A DNA stretch of 64,000 bases from HKCCE3408 sp039183205 (GTDB taxonomy: Bacteria; Pseudomonadota; Alphaproteobacteria; Rhodobacterales; Rhodobacteraceae), in assembly GCA_039183205.1 (NCBI GenBank), contig JBCDBR010000008.1:1-64000 (forward strand). Reading direction: 5' to 3'. Within the stretch, counting starts at the first letter, position 1, and each line of letters starts with the position of its first letter. Positions 50,581 through 59,094 of this stretch are shown piece after piece. The position numbers and the translations under genes are program-made. Below the pieces are notes generated by a model. The model did no database searches. It was not told the origin of the DNA and saw only the letters and a list, made by a program, of their open reading frames with translations.

Positions 50581-51072
50581 ATGGCGCTTGACCGCTGGAT
50601 CGCGCTTATCTTTGTCGCATTTTGCTGCGCCTACGGATACGTCGCATTTTTCGCTATGGATGGCGCGCTGAGGCCGTTTGAGCTGCGAAACCCGATATGG
50701 CCGTCGACCTTTCCTAAAATCTTGTCCGTGATTGGCCTCGTCCTGGGTATGTTCGTTTTGCTTGGATTTGAGAAATCCGAAGAAAGCCAGCCCGGTGCCA
50801 CAGATATCGATTATCGCCGGCTGACCGACTACAATCTCGGCCAAGCCATCGGTCTATTGGTTTTGATGGTGGTCTATGCGCACACCCTTCGCCCGATGGG
50901 CTTTTTGCTAACAACCACGCTGTTCCTCGTTACGGGAAGTGCGCTCTTGGGCGAGCGCCGCTGGCTCCTCATGATCGTCGTCGCCGCCTTGGCCACGGGC
51001 TTTGTTTGGTACTTGGTCCAGCAGGTCTTGGGCATTTTTCTGCGGCCGCTGCCGTTTTTCATGGGGAACTGA
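50581..51072 (+). CDS. Tripartite tricarboxylate transporter small permease TctB
   Basis: A 163-residue membrane protein with four hydrophobic helices, the TctB pattern: helix 1 at ~5-22, FPKILSVIGLVLGMFVLLGF as helix 2, YNLGQAIGLLVLMVVYAHTL and PMGFLLTTTLFLVTGSALLG as the third, and a last helix near 135-150. The ATG at 50581 follows a G-rich ribosome-binding site; the upstream in-frame codons fall in the hairpin and are rejected. Three bases separate it from tctA. Confidence 0.9.
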   Translation: MALDRWIALIFVAFCCAYGYVAFFAMDGALRPFELRNPIWPSTFPKILSVIGLVLGMFVLLGFEKSEESQPGATDIDYRRLTDYNLGQAIGLLVLMVVYAHTLRPMGFLLTTTLFLVTGSALLGERRWLLMIVVAALATGFVWYLVQQVLGIFLRPLPFFMGN

Positions 51073-51075
51073 GCC

Positions 51076-52602
51076 ATGCTAGAAGGTATCCTGATCGGCC
51101 TGTCCGCCGCCTTCTCAATCCAGAACCTTTTGATGGTGATCGCGGGTTGTTTGATTGGCACATTCATTGGCATGCTGCCGGGTTTGGGGCCGATGTCGAT
51201 CATCGCCATTATGATCCCCGTGGCGATCTCTCTTGGCGATCCCGCCGCGGCACTGATCTTATTGGCCGGCGTGTATTACGGGGCGATCTTCGGCGGCTCG
51301 ACCTCGTCGATTTTGCTTAACGCACCGGGGGTTGCCGGCACGGTTGCAACAAGTTTCGACGGCTATCCGATGGCGCGAAAGGGCCAAGCGGGCAAAGCGT
51401 TGACGATTGCTGCGGTCGCCAGTTTTTCCGGCGGAACGATCGGGGCGATCTTGCTGGCAATTTTTGCGCCGGCGCTGTCATCGGTGGCGCTGCTCTTCCA
51501 TTCCGCCGAATATTTCGCGTTGATGGTCGTAGGGCTGTCGGCGATCGCCGCTTTTGCCGGATCAGGCCAAGTTGCCAAAGCATTGATGATGACGATCCTC
51601 GGCCTGATGCTGGCGACTGTTGGCGAAGGCGCGATTTTCAACGGCGCGCGCTTCACATTCGGCGTGATGGATCTGCAATCGGGCATCAGTTTCATCACCC
51701 TTGCGATGGCCATGTTCGCCTTGCCAGAAGCGCTGTTTCTGGTCCTGAACCCGGCGCGGTCCTCGCAAGGCGATGGCAGCTCTGGCGCGATCACCAACTT
51801 GCGATTCTCGCGTGAGGAAGGGCGCAAGATGGTCCCTGTGATCGGGCGCCAATCACTGCAAGGCTTTTTCATCGGCGTCTTGCCCGGTGCGGGCGCGACG
51901 ATTGCATCGTTTCTGGGCTACGCCGTTGAACGCAACCTGGCGAACCCCGAGGAGCAGAAGGAATTTGGCAATGGTTCGGTAAAGGGCCTCGCTGCACCAG
52001 AGACCGCCAACAACGCCGCGTGCACAGGGTCCTTCGTGCCGCTGCTGACGCTCGGAATACCCGGCTCAGGCACAACAGCAATTCTCTTGGGCGCCCTCAT
52101 TGCGCTAAACGTCACGCCTGGCCCACGCTTGATGACCGATGAGCCACAGATTTTCTGGGCCGTCATCATCTCGATGTATATCGGGAATTTGGTCCTTTTG
52201 GTTCTGAACCTTCCCCTCATCCCATATATCGCCAAAATCCTGGCGATCCCGCGCAACTTTCTGATCCCGTTCATTTTGTTTTTCACGCTGATGGGCGCCT
52301 ATATCGGTCAAAACAACGCGACGGAGCTATTGATCTTGGTCGGATTGGGTGTGATGGCAACGGTGTTGCGGTTTGCCAATTTCCCGCTGGCCCCGCTGCT
52401 GATCGGTTTCATCCTGGGCACCATGTTGGAGGATAACTTCTTCCGCTCGATGATGCTGTATCGCGGCCCCGAGTTTATTTGGGAACGACCGATGACGGCA
52501 GGTCTGCTGATCTTGGCCGCCGTGTTGGTGGTGCTGCCGGGGTTCCGGGCGGCGCGGGCACGCGCCAAGGCGCGGACGCGCGGCGTGGCAGATGGGGATT
52601 GA
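51076..52602 (+). CDS. Tripartite tricarboxylate transporter large permease TctA
   Basis: A 508-residue permease with about twelve helices. The TctA signature GMLPGLGPMSIIAIMIPVAI lies at residues ~34-53, AGVYYGAIFGGSTSSILLNA near 68-87, and the second copy GVLPGAGATIASFLGYAVER with ETANNAACTGSFVPLLTLGI near residue 320. This is a complete homologue of the partial gene at the window start, though not a close copy. Its 3' end overlaps the CoA-transferase gene by 11 bases, linking transport and activation. Confidence 0.95.
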   Translation: MLEGILIGLSAAFSIQNLLMVIAGCLIGTFIGMLPGLGPMSIIAIMIPVAISLGDPAAALILLAGVYYGAIFGGSTSSILLNAPGVAGTVATSFDGYPMARKGQAGKALTIAAVASFSGGTIGAILLAIFAPALSSVALLFHSAEYFALMVVGLSAIAAFAGSGQVAKALMMTILGLMLATVGEGAIFNGARFTFGVMDLQSGISFITLAMAMFALPEALFLVLNPARSSQGDGSSGAITNLRFSREEGRKMVPVIGRQSLQGFFIGVLPGAGATIASFLGYAVERNLANPEEQKEFGNGSVKGLAAPETANNAACTGSFVPLLTLGIPGSGTTAILLGALIALNVTPGPRLMTDEPQIFWAVIISMYIGNLVLLVLNLPLIPYIAKILAIPRNFLIPFILFFTLMGAYIGQNNATELLILVGLGVMATVLRFANFPLAPLLIGFILGTMLEDNFFRSMMLYRGPEFIWERPMTAGLLILAAVLVVLPGFRAARARAKARTRGVADGD

Positions 52603-53788
52603 CCCGCTCGCAGGAATTCGCGTTTTAGACCTCACGAATGTCTTGGCAGGCCCGTTTTGCTGTCAGCAATTGGGCTTGATGGGCGCCGAGGTGATCAAGG
52701 TGGAAGCCCCGGTGCGCGGCGATTTGGCCCGCAGCCTTGGGGCTGACCCAAAACTCAACGCCGCCGGTATGGGGATATCGTTTCTCGCGCAAAACGCCGG
52801 AAAACGCTCCATTACGCTCAATCTCAAAACCGACGCGGGCCGCGCCGTCCTGATGCGCCTGATCAAAACTGCCGATGTCTTGGTCGAAAACTTCCGACCC
52901 GGCGTCATGGACCGGCTGGGCTTGGGTGCCGAGGTTTTGCGCGCCGCGCAACCACATCTAATTTATGCCGCGATCTCCGGTTTTGGCCAAGACGGGCCTT
53001 GGCGCGATAGGCCGGCCTATGACCAGATCATCCAAGGCGCCGCAGGCGTGATGGCGATCACCGGTGCCCCCGACGGGCCACCGACCCGGGTCGGTTTTCC
53101 GTTGGCCGACACGATCGGCGGTCTCACCGCCGCGATGGCCATCTGCGGCGCGCTTCAAGCCCAGCCCCGCGGCACGGTCATCGATGTGTCGATGTTGGAT
53201 TCTGTGCTCACAACGATGGGATGGGTTGTGTCGAACTGGCTGATCGGCGGGGTCGCGCCAACCGCTCAGGGCAATGAGAACCCGACCTCGGCGCCGTCTG
53301 GCGCCTTTCAAGCCGCCGATGGGCTCTTGAACATCGCGGCCAACAAAGACGAACAATGGCGGGTGCTTGCGCAACATCTCGGTCGTCGGGACCTGATGGA
53401 CCGGCCGGAATTTGCGACCCGAGAGGACCGTAAGGCACACCGTTTGGTGCTAAAGGCGGAATTGGAGACTGTGTTGGCGACACGGCCTGCACGCGATTGG
53501 GCGCGCGAGCTCAACGCACTCGGCGTGCCGGCCGGCCCGGTCTTGCGCGTCGAAGAGGCCTTGGCCCATCCGCAAGTCGCAGAACGCGGCCTATTGGCCG
53601 CTATTTCCTCCGGAGCAGATACGGATCGAACCATTCAGATCGCAACCGCAGGATATCGCCAAGACGGCGTGCGACCCCGCCCTCAGGCCGCACCGCCGAC
53701 ACTTGGGGCCGATACGCGCGATATCTTGGTCGATTTGGGCTATGGCGCGGCTGAAATAAACCAATTGGCGAAAGAGGGCGTGACATGA
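52592..53788 (+). CDS. CaiB/BaiF class III CoA-transferase
   Basis: A 398-residue CoA-transferase moving CoA from an acyl-CoA donor to a carboxylic acid. Signs are IRVLDLTNVLAGPFCCQQLG near the N-terminus, VIKVEAPVRGD, NAGKRSITLNLKT, FRPGVMDRLGLG, and the catalytic Asp in VGFPLADTIGGLTAAMAICG (residue ~172). Overlap with tctA and with the lyase downstream (ATGA) suggests it activates the imported acid, for instance citrate or citramalate, for cleavage. It is not a carnitine CaiB by context. Confidence 0.92.
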   Translation: MGIDPLAGIRVLDLTNVLAGPFCCQQLGLMGAEVIKVEAPVRGDLARSLGADPKLNAAGMGISFLAQNAGKRSITLNLKTDAGRAVLMRLIKTADVLVENFRPGVMDRLGLGAEVLRAAQPHLIYAAISGFGQDGPWRDRPAYDQIIQGAAGVMAITGAPDGPPTRVGFPLADTIGGLTAAMAICGALQAQPRGTVIDVSMLDSVLTTMGWVVSNWLIGGVAPTAQGNENPTSAPSGAFQAADGLLNIAANKDEQWRVLAQHLGRRDLMDRPEFATREDRKAHRLVLKAELETVLATRPARDWARELNALGVPAGPVLRVEEALAHPQVAERGLLAAISSGADTDRTIQIATAGYRQDGVRPRPQAAPPTLGADTRDILVDLGYGAAEINQLAKEGVT

Positions 53789-54558
53789 GCGGCGAAGACG
53801 TCTCGGATTGGTGGCGGACCGCGATCATCGATATGGAACCCGGCCGTATCGACATTCGTGGCTATCCCATCCAAGAGCTGATCGGTCACCTGAGCTTTCC
53901 GCAAATGATCTGGCTTATGGTCACGGGCACTGAAATTGCTGGGCCTCGGGAACGTTTGCTTGAAGCCGCGTTGGTTGCGGCGGTTGATCATGGCCCGCAG
54001 GCGCCCTCGATTGCCGCTGCCCGCATGGCCGCGACCTGTGGCGTCGGTCTTCAGAACGCGATGGCAACGGGCGTCAACATGCTCGGCGATGTCCATGGCG
54101 GGGCGGGGGAACAAGCGGTGGTGCTTTTGCAGTCGCTTGCCCAAGATGCCGCGCCGCTTGCGATGGCAATTGCCGCGTGGCAGTCCCAAAACGGGCGATA
54201 CCTGCCGGGATTTGGCCACCGATTTCACACTCCGGTCGACCCACGCGCCCCGCGTCTTCTGTCGCTTGTGGATGACGCCGCAAAGGACGGTGTGATTTCG
54301 GGCCAATTTGCTCGAATCGGGAGGGCAATCGAGGCCCATTTGGCGGAAACCAAAGGCCGCCCTGTCCCGATGAATATCGACGGGGCAACAGCGGTGATCT
54401 ATGCCGAATTGGGTTGCCCCCCGGCTTTGGCGCGGGGTTTTTTTTGCCTGTCCAGATCGGTGGGCATCCTGGCCCATGCCTGGGAGCAAAAACAGCAAGG
54501 CGGCCGTAACAAGGGCCCAACCCCGCCGGACTACCGCTGGACCTACGACGCCACCTAG
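53785..54558 (+). CDS. Citryl-CoA lyase-like citrate synthase family protein
   Basis: A 257-residue citrate-synthase-fold protein, much shorter than citrate synthase (~430), matching stand-alone citryl-CoA lyase (CCL) proteins. Active-site parts are visible: MLGDVHGGAGEQAV (first His, residue ~107), PGFGHRFHTPVDPRAPRL (second His, ~147) and MNIDGATAVIYAELG with the catalytic Asp (~195). It splits an acyl-CoA of the citryl type to acetyl-CoA and an oxoacid. It is the last gene of the TctCBA-CoA-transferase operon. A run of eight T lies in its coding region (54438-54445). Confidence 0.9.
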   Translation: MSGEDVSDWWRTAIIDMEPGRIDIRGYPIQELIGHLSFPQMIWLMVTGTEIAGPRERLLEAALVAAVDHGPQAPSIAAARMAATCGVGLQNAMATGVNMLGDVHGGAGEQAVVLLQSLAQDAAPLAMAIAAWQSQNGRYLPGFGHRFHTPVDPRAPRLLSLVDDAAKDGVISGQFARIGRAIEAHLAETKGRPVPMNIDGATAVIYAELGCPPALARGFFCLSRSVGILAHAWEQKQQGGRNKGPTPPDYRWTYDAT

Positions 54559-55220
54559 CCGCGCCGTAGGTGCCAGAGCATCTCTAGATCCGCCAATAGC
54601 CCAGAGGATATGCGGGCCGATGCTGTCGGTTTGAGCGGCGTGGATTGAGGCGTCACACCAGACAGAGGTGGGGCTGCTTCGTCGGCAGGGCCCGGCAATG
54701 CGCCGGAAGCCAGACGATCCACCAAATGGCGGATTGCAACCCGAAGCTCTTGCGCCTCGCGCATCGCTGCCAGCATAATACGACGCTCAAACGCCTGGGC
54801 AATGCATCTACGCAGCGTCTCGACATCGAGGCTATCCTTGACGACGTAGTCGGCGCAGCCTGCGCGCATCGCTTCGACAATGATATCAGGTTCGGTCGCA
54901 CGGCTAAGCATGATCGGCACGGCGCGGGCCTGATCGGGGTGAGCCAATAGAATCTGCAGCGCATCCAGGCCGGACGCGAACCCCAGCCAGAAATCGATGA
55001 AAACGAGGTCATAGGTCTGCCGATCCAAAGCTGGGCGAAAAAACTCCACTGAGCCTACCTCGGTCAAATCGGCGCGCAGGCCCGCGCGCGACAAGACACG
55101 TTGCAGGCGCAACCGGTCCGTTGCATCATCTTCCAACACAAGAACCTGCAACCGACGTCGATGTTTTGACTTAGCACCCGGATATGCATCCCGGAGCAGC
55201 TCCTCCAAGAGGGAGACGGT
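54555..55220 (-). CDS. Receiver-domain response regulator without known output domain
   Basis: A 221-residue protein. The receiver lies at ~15-140 with VLEDDATDR, phospho-Asp in DLVFIDFWLGFASG (residue ~66) and YVVKDSL carrying the Lys. The final ~80 residues are helical and then low-complexity, without a DNA-binding or GGDEF domain, ending LLADLEMLWHLRRG. Such proteins act by protein contact. It lies downstream of GGDEF and H-NOX-like genes on the same strand and may pass on their signal. The ATG at 55220 is chosen as the receiver follows closely. It overlaps the convergent lyase gene by 4 bases. Confidence 0.88.
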   Translation of the reverse strand, partial: TVSLLEELLRDAYPGAKSKHRRRLQVLVLEDDATDRLRLQRVLSRAGLRADLTEVGSVEFFRPALDRQTYDLVFIDFWLGFASGLDALQILLAHPDQARAVPIMLSRATEPDIIVEAMRAGCADYVVKDSLDVETLRRCIAQAFERRIMLAAMREAQELRVAIRHLVDRLASGALPGPADEAAPPLSGVTPQSTPLKPTASARISSGLLADLEMLWHLRRG

Positions 55221-55276
55221 CATCTTCGCTCTTCTCCTTGTGGTCGATTTGCGCCCCAAAGGGTCGCCGGACCACC

Positions 55277-55296
55277 GGCCGAAGACAGGTTCGGCC
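55277..55296 (-). terminator. Hairpin between GGDEF and receiver genes
   Basis: GGCCGAA / TTCGGCC, a perfect 7-bp stem with a 6-base loop in the 143-bp gap between the GGDEF stop and the receiver start. There is no T-run; it may end or attenuate the upstream message. Confidence 0.4.
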
Positions 55297-55363
55297 CGGC
55301 ATGTATCCGGTCCGTATTCAGACCGATTACGCCAGCAGCCTTAATAGGTGGTTACACTTGTCT

Positions 55364-56392
55364 TTAGGGTATAATTCGGTCGTCAGGACCGGGCATGCGA
55401 AAAATACAGTGCTGACCGCGGCCGCTCCGCTTGGACGCATAGAGCGCTTCGTCGGCATCGCGCAGCATCTGTGAGGGGTCGGGCTTTGCATAAAAGCTAG
55501 ACCTTGTGCTGCCAATGGAGGCGCCAATTTCGACGAATTGCCCCTCGATCTCGAGCGGCAATTTGACGTCAGACAGGATGCGTTCGGCGATTGCATGCAA
55601 CATCGCCGGCTCATCGGTACCGCGGATCACAAGGGCGAATTCGTCGCCGCCCATGCGAACGGCCATATCCTCATCGCGCACGGCGGCCAGCAGGATTTTC
55701 GCGACATGCTGCAAAACTGCGTCGCCGGCGGCATGGCCCATCTCATCATTGATTTCTTTGAAATGGTCGAGATCGATTTGGATAATCCCAAAGGGTTGGT
55801 CGAACCTTTGGGACAATCGGTCAAGGAACGCGGTCAACGCGCGACGGTTGGCCAGACCGGTCAATTCGTCCGAAGCCGCGCGCGCCCGTGCGGCGGTTTC
55901 TGAAGCAACAAGCCGATCGGTTAGGTTACGCGAGGCCTCCGATACCGAGCGGACGGCTTCGCTGAGGTAGAGGAGGTCAACCGTTTGATCACAGTGCGAG
56001 AAATCCGATAGCGTCAGGCCGCATTCTTCCACGGCTTCGGCAAATGAAAGACCCAGGGAGATGTTCAAGATACCGCCACCCCCGTTGGGCAACGCCAGGC
56101 ATTGGCCGCGCAAGGCGAGGCCAGGGCGGCTGCGCAGGTGCAGGCTTAACCGTTGTCCTTCGAGCGCCAGAAGTCCCCCAACGGTGTCGCCCCCGCTTGG
56201 CCTGCGCAACACCACATAGTCCAGCACAGTGTCGCTGTCGTTTTGCACCGCTCCGTGCAGCTTTTTCAGCGTCGGCCCGACCCGCAGGACACGGCCATTT
56301 TGGTCGAACCGGATATGCATCGGCATCAGCGCATCAAGCGCCGCACCCGGCAAAGCGACCATATCTTGCGGCTGAGAAAGGTGCTGGTTCAT
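55364..56392 (-). CDS. Diguanylate cyclase (GGDEF) with N-terminal sensor-like domain
   Basis: A 342-residue cytoplasmic protein. The N-terminal ~150 residues are PAS-like (MHIRFDQNGRVLRVGPTLKK) and resemble the H-NOX-associated (HNOBA) region; a coiled linker (ASRNLTDRLVASETAARARA) follows. The GGDEF domain at ~175-335 has RMGGDEFALV and an RxxD inhibitory site (RDED) eight residues upstream, so it should be active and product-inhibited. The ATG at 56392 overlaps the stop of the H-NOX-like gene (ATGA), making the two a likely sensor/cyclase pair. No EAL domain is present. Confidence 0.92.
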   Translation of the reverse strand: MNQHLSQPQDMVALPGAALDALMPMHIRFDQNGRVLRVGPTLKKLHGAVQNDSDTVLDYVVLRRPSGGDTVGGLLALEGQRLSLHLRSRPGLALRGQCLALPNGGGGILNISLGLSFAEAVEECGLTLSDFSHCDQTVDLLYLSEAVRSVSEASRNLTDRLVASETAARARAASDELTGLANRRALTAFLDRLSQRFDQPFGIIQIDLDHFKEINDEMGHAAGDAVLQHVAKILLAAVRDEDMAVRMGGDEFALVIRGTDEPAMLHAIAERILSDVKLPLEIEGQFVEIGASIGSTRSSFYAKPDPSQMLRDADEALYASKRSGRGQHCIFRMPGPDDRIIP

Positions 56393-56979
56393 GTAACGCC
56401 CCCCCCCAGGGAGAAACTGTTGCCCTCGGCAAAGCAATTGTCCAACAGTTCGACCTCGATCAGGGAGCTGAGCGGGCCTGTTTCTTGCGCCTCCATCAAG
56501 ACCAGGGCGCCATAATCGTCGGCGATTGCGCGCAAAGTCCCAAGTACGACCGCGGAAAGGTTCACCTTTGGCCAAATGAGGTTCAACTCGATGCGATTGT
56601 GTGCGCTATTATGGTTCAGGGTCAGATCGGGGACCTCTAAATACGGAATCGCCATTTTGGCCCGACCCGGCAATTCATCGATTGAGAATAAAAATTCGCG
56701 AAAGTCGGTGCCGCCAAAGCGCAAAAGGCGGCGGATACCGGGCTGCTTTGGATTTGTCGCCACCCAGGTGCCGACATCCTCCATAAACGCTGCGGGTGGT
56801 TTGTCTAGCCGACGGGAAGCGGCGAAAATCACGCGTTCTGTTAGAGCGGGATTGTATCGCATCATGGCTTCGAAATCTTCGAATTCGAGACCCGCATCCC
56901 GCCGTATCGAACCCCACACACCGGTCCCGTATGTGTCGACCAAAAACCCTTGGAAGGCTCTATTGACCAATCCATGCAT
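56389..56979 (-). CDS. H-NOX-like (HNOB) protein without the proximal heme histidine
   Basis: A 196-residue protein starting MHGLVNRAFQGFLVDTYGTG, the H-NOX N-terminus, with the family's RLLRFGGTDFREFLFSIDEL segment. At the site of the proximal heme His (residue ~104) the sequence is IDELPGRAKMA, with Pro in place of His, and the YxSxR heme-propionate motif is replaced by LIWPK near 134-138. So it probably does not bind heme as classic NO/O2 sensors do. It overlaps the diguanylate cyclase gene. It could bind another ligand or act as a partner domain. The start at 56979 matches the family; an upstream one is rejected. Confidence 0.85.
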   Translation of the reverse strand: MHGLVNRAFQGFLVDTYGTGVWGSIRRDAGLEFEDFEAMMRYNPALTERVIFAASRRLDKPPAAFMEDVGTWVATNPKQPGIRRLLRFGGTDFREFLFSIDELPGRAKMAIPYLEVPDLTLNHNSAHNRIELNLIWPKVNLSAVVLGTLRAIADDYGALVLMEAQETGPLSSLIEVELLDNCFAEGNSFSLGGGVT

Positions 56980-57062
56980 GCAAACGAACCTCTTCCACCC
57001 GAGTGACAAGCACGTCTGCGTTAAAGGGATTTGATGAAGAAATGGTTCCGGTGATCAACTGA

Positions 57063-58625
57063 TCAATAATCGGTGGGCGCGCCGCCCTCTGCCTTCCGGC
57101 GGGCCACAAAGTCGCGCAGTTCCTCGTCGATTGCCGGATCGATCGGCGGTGGCTCAAATTCGGCAAGGATCTTCTTGTACGTTCGATGCGCCCGTTCGGC
57201 CGTCCAAACAGAACCGTCAAGCTGCCAAGCCTCAAAGTTGCGCCAATCCGACAGGAACGGCTGATAAAAGGCCGATTGGTACCTGTCTTGGGTATGCTGG
57301 CAGCCAAAGAAATGGCCGCCGGGCCCAACTTCGGCAATCGCATCGATGGCAATCTCATCTGGCCCGGTCGCCCACAAGCTCGGCTCGAGATACCTTTGGA
57401 TCTGTTGCAGAACCTCGCAATCCATCACGAACTTTTCGGGGCTGGCGATCAGACCGCCCTCCAGCCAACCGGCTGCATGGTAGACAATGTTGGTGCCCGA
57501 CTGCACCGCGGCCCACAACGATTGCGAGGTTTCCCACATTGCTTGCCCATCCGGAACGTTTGACGCACACACGCCGGACGAGCGCATCGGCAAATTGTAA
57601 TACCGCGCCATCTGACCGGTCATCTGCGTTGCACGCATATATTCGGGCGTGCCGAATGCCGGCGCGCCGGATTTCATGTCGACATTGGATGTGAAGGTTC
57701 CGATGGCCGCGGGGCATCCGGGCCGGACAACTTGTCCCAGAACAATCGCCGCTAAGGCCTCCGCGATCGACAGTGTCACAGCACCCGACATGGTCACCGG
57801 GCTCATCGCGCCTGCAAGCGTAAAAGGCGTCACCACCGTTGGCTGACCGCGCCGAGCCAGCCGCATCAAACCATCAAGCATCGGATGATCATGCTGCAAC
57901 GGAGAGACGGAATTGATGTTGGTATACATTAGCGGGGTTGCATCGAATTCATCATGGCTAAGCCCGCCGGCAATGCGCACCATCTCCATAACGTCTTCGA
58001 CCCGTTCGGCCCCGAGCGAATAGGCATGTGCCACTTTGTCGGTCAGCGTCAGTTTTTCATACAAACAGTCAAGATGGCGCGTCGAGGCATGCAGATCGAT
58101 CGGCTCCACAGGATAGCCCCCGGCGAAGTGGATGCAGTTAAAATACTGCGTTAGCTTCATAAATTCCTTGAAGGTCTCGAAATCCCCGGGTCGTTTGCCG
58201 CGCGCCATATCCCATGCATTCGGCGGTGAAGAGACGTTGCCAAAGAGGATATGCCCGTCGCCAACGATAAGCTCTTTGTCCGGATTGCGTGGGGTAAGCG
58301 TGAAGGACGACGGCACCAGCGCGATTTGTTCCATAACGAATGCCGGGTCCATGAAAACGGTTTCGTCTAGGATGCGACAACCCGCTTTGGCGAGAACCCC
58401 ACGCGCCTCGGCGTTAAGAAACACGATCCCCAATTCCGAAAGGATGCGCATCGCGCCTTGATGGATGGCCTCAATCCCTTCGGCCGTCAAAGGCTCAACC
58501 GGCGGGTCGACCAGCTTTGGCACCCGCCAATGCGTCTGGTCAATCGCATGCCCGCCCGATCGGGCGGCATGTCCGCGCCGCCCCCCTGCGCGCCGGCGCT
58601 TTGGTTCCGCGATTTCGGTTGTCAT
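57063..58625 (-). CDS. Trimethylamine methyltransferase (MttB) family protein, non-pyrrolysine
   Basis: A 520-residue corrinoid-dependent methyltransferase homologue with a TIM-barrel body. The basic N-terminal arm (EPKRRRAGGRRGHAARSGGH) precedes the barrel. The frame is continuous with no amber codon where archaeal MttB uses pyrrolysine, so it belongs with non-Pyl members such as glycine betaine or carnitine demethylases. No corrinoid protein is nearby. The ATG at 58625 is chosen because GGGAG lies at proper spacing. Quaternary amine genes elsewhere in the window fit a betaine-type substrate; this is inference. Confidence 0.9.
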   Translation of the reverse strand: MTTEIAEPKRRRAGGRRGHAARSGGHAIDQTHWRVPKLVDPPVEPLTAEGIEAIHQGAMRILSELGIVFLNAEARGVLAKAGCRILDETVFMDPAFVMEQIALVPSSFTLTPRNPDKELIVGDGHILFGNVSSPPNAWDMARGKRPGDFETFKEFMKLTQYFNCIHFAGGYPVEPIDLHASTRHLDCLYEKLTLTDKVAHAYSLGAERVEDVMEMVRIAGGLSHDEFDATPLMYTNINSVSPLQHDHPMLDGLMRLARRGQPTVVTPFTLAGAMSPVTMSGAVTLSIAEALAAIVLGQVVRPGCPAAIGTFTSNVDMKSGAPAFGTPEYMRATQMTGQMARYYNLPMRSSGVCASNVPDGQAMWETSQSLWAAVQSGTNIVYHAAGWLEGGLIASPEKFVMDCEVLQQIQRYLEPSLWATGPDEIAIDAIAEVGPGGHFFGCQHTQDRYQSAFYQPFLSDWRNFEAWQLDGSVWTAERAHRTYKKILAEFEPPPIDPAIDEELRDFVARRKAEGGAPTDY

Positions 58626-58729
58626 CGGCATCTCCCGCGGCGGTGCGCTCTGCTGGCATCCAAACAAGCACGGGCGGGCCGCGTCTGCGTTGCCGGTTTG
58701 CGACATTGCGCGTCGCAATCGGGGCGCAT

Positions 58730-59008
58730 TCACGTCCAGTGCGGCAGTTCTCCACCAGGCAGCCCTGCCCGGATTTGACCGATCCGTTCGGGCGACCAGT
58801 TCATCGCGTCGCTGGCTTGCAATACCCAAGCATCATCCATCAGCAAGAAATCAACAAGGCTGGCAAGAAAGTCAGGCTCACTGGCGCGTGCGCGCAAATC
58901 GTCCAAACTCGCGCCGGTTGCGCCAAGGAAGACAGGCAATAGCTCCTCTTGCAGCGCCAGCCAGCCCAGCAACTTCAACGCATCGGTTTCGGCGTGTTCT
59001 GCATCCAT
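58730..59008 (-). CDS. DUF3572 family protein
   Basis: A 92-residue acidic, helical protein of DUF3572, found across alphaproteobacteria: ALKLLGWLALQEELLPVFLG, then the conserved DFLLMDDAWVLQASDAMNW region. The function is unknown. It lies 104 bp upstream of the MttB-like gene on the same strand and is divergent from the PleD-like gene, an arrangement also seen in relatives. Confidence 0.9.
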   Translation of the reverse strand: MDAEHAETDALKLLGWLALQEELLPVFLGATGASLDDLRARASEPDFLASLVDFLLMDDAWVLQASDAMNWSPERIGQIRAGLPGGELPHWT

Positions 59009-59094
59009 CTGGACATCTCCGACAATTCGAAAGGGTTTTTTAACGATAAAGACAGAATGTCGAGGTCAGTCGAAACCCCGAAAAGCAGCCAGAT

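Noticed and set aside
52592..53788. CoA-transferase as CaiB of the carnitine pathway
   Set aside because: It is coupled to tctA and the citryl-CoA-lyase-like gene, far from the carnitine operon, which has its own CoA ligase.
57063..58625. Pyrrolysine amber codon in the MttB-like gene
   Set aside because: The frame is continuous without TAG, so no pyrrolysine is needed.
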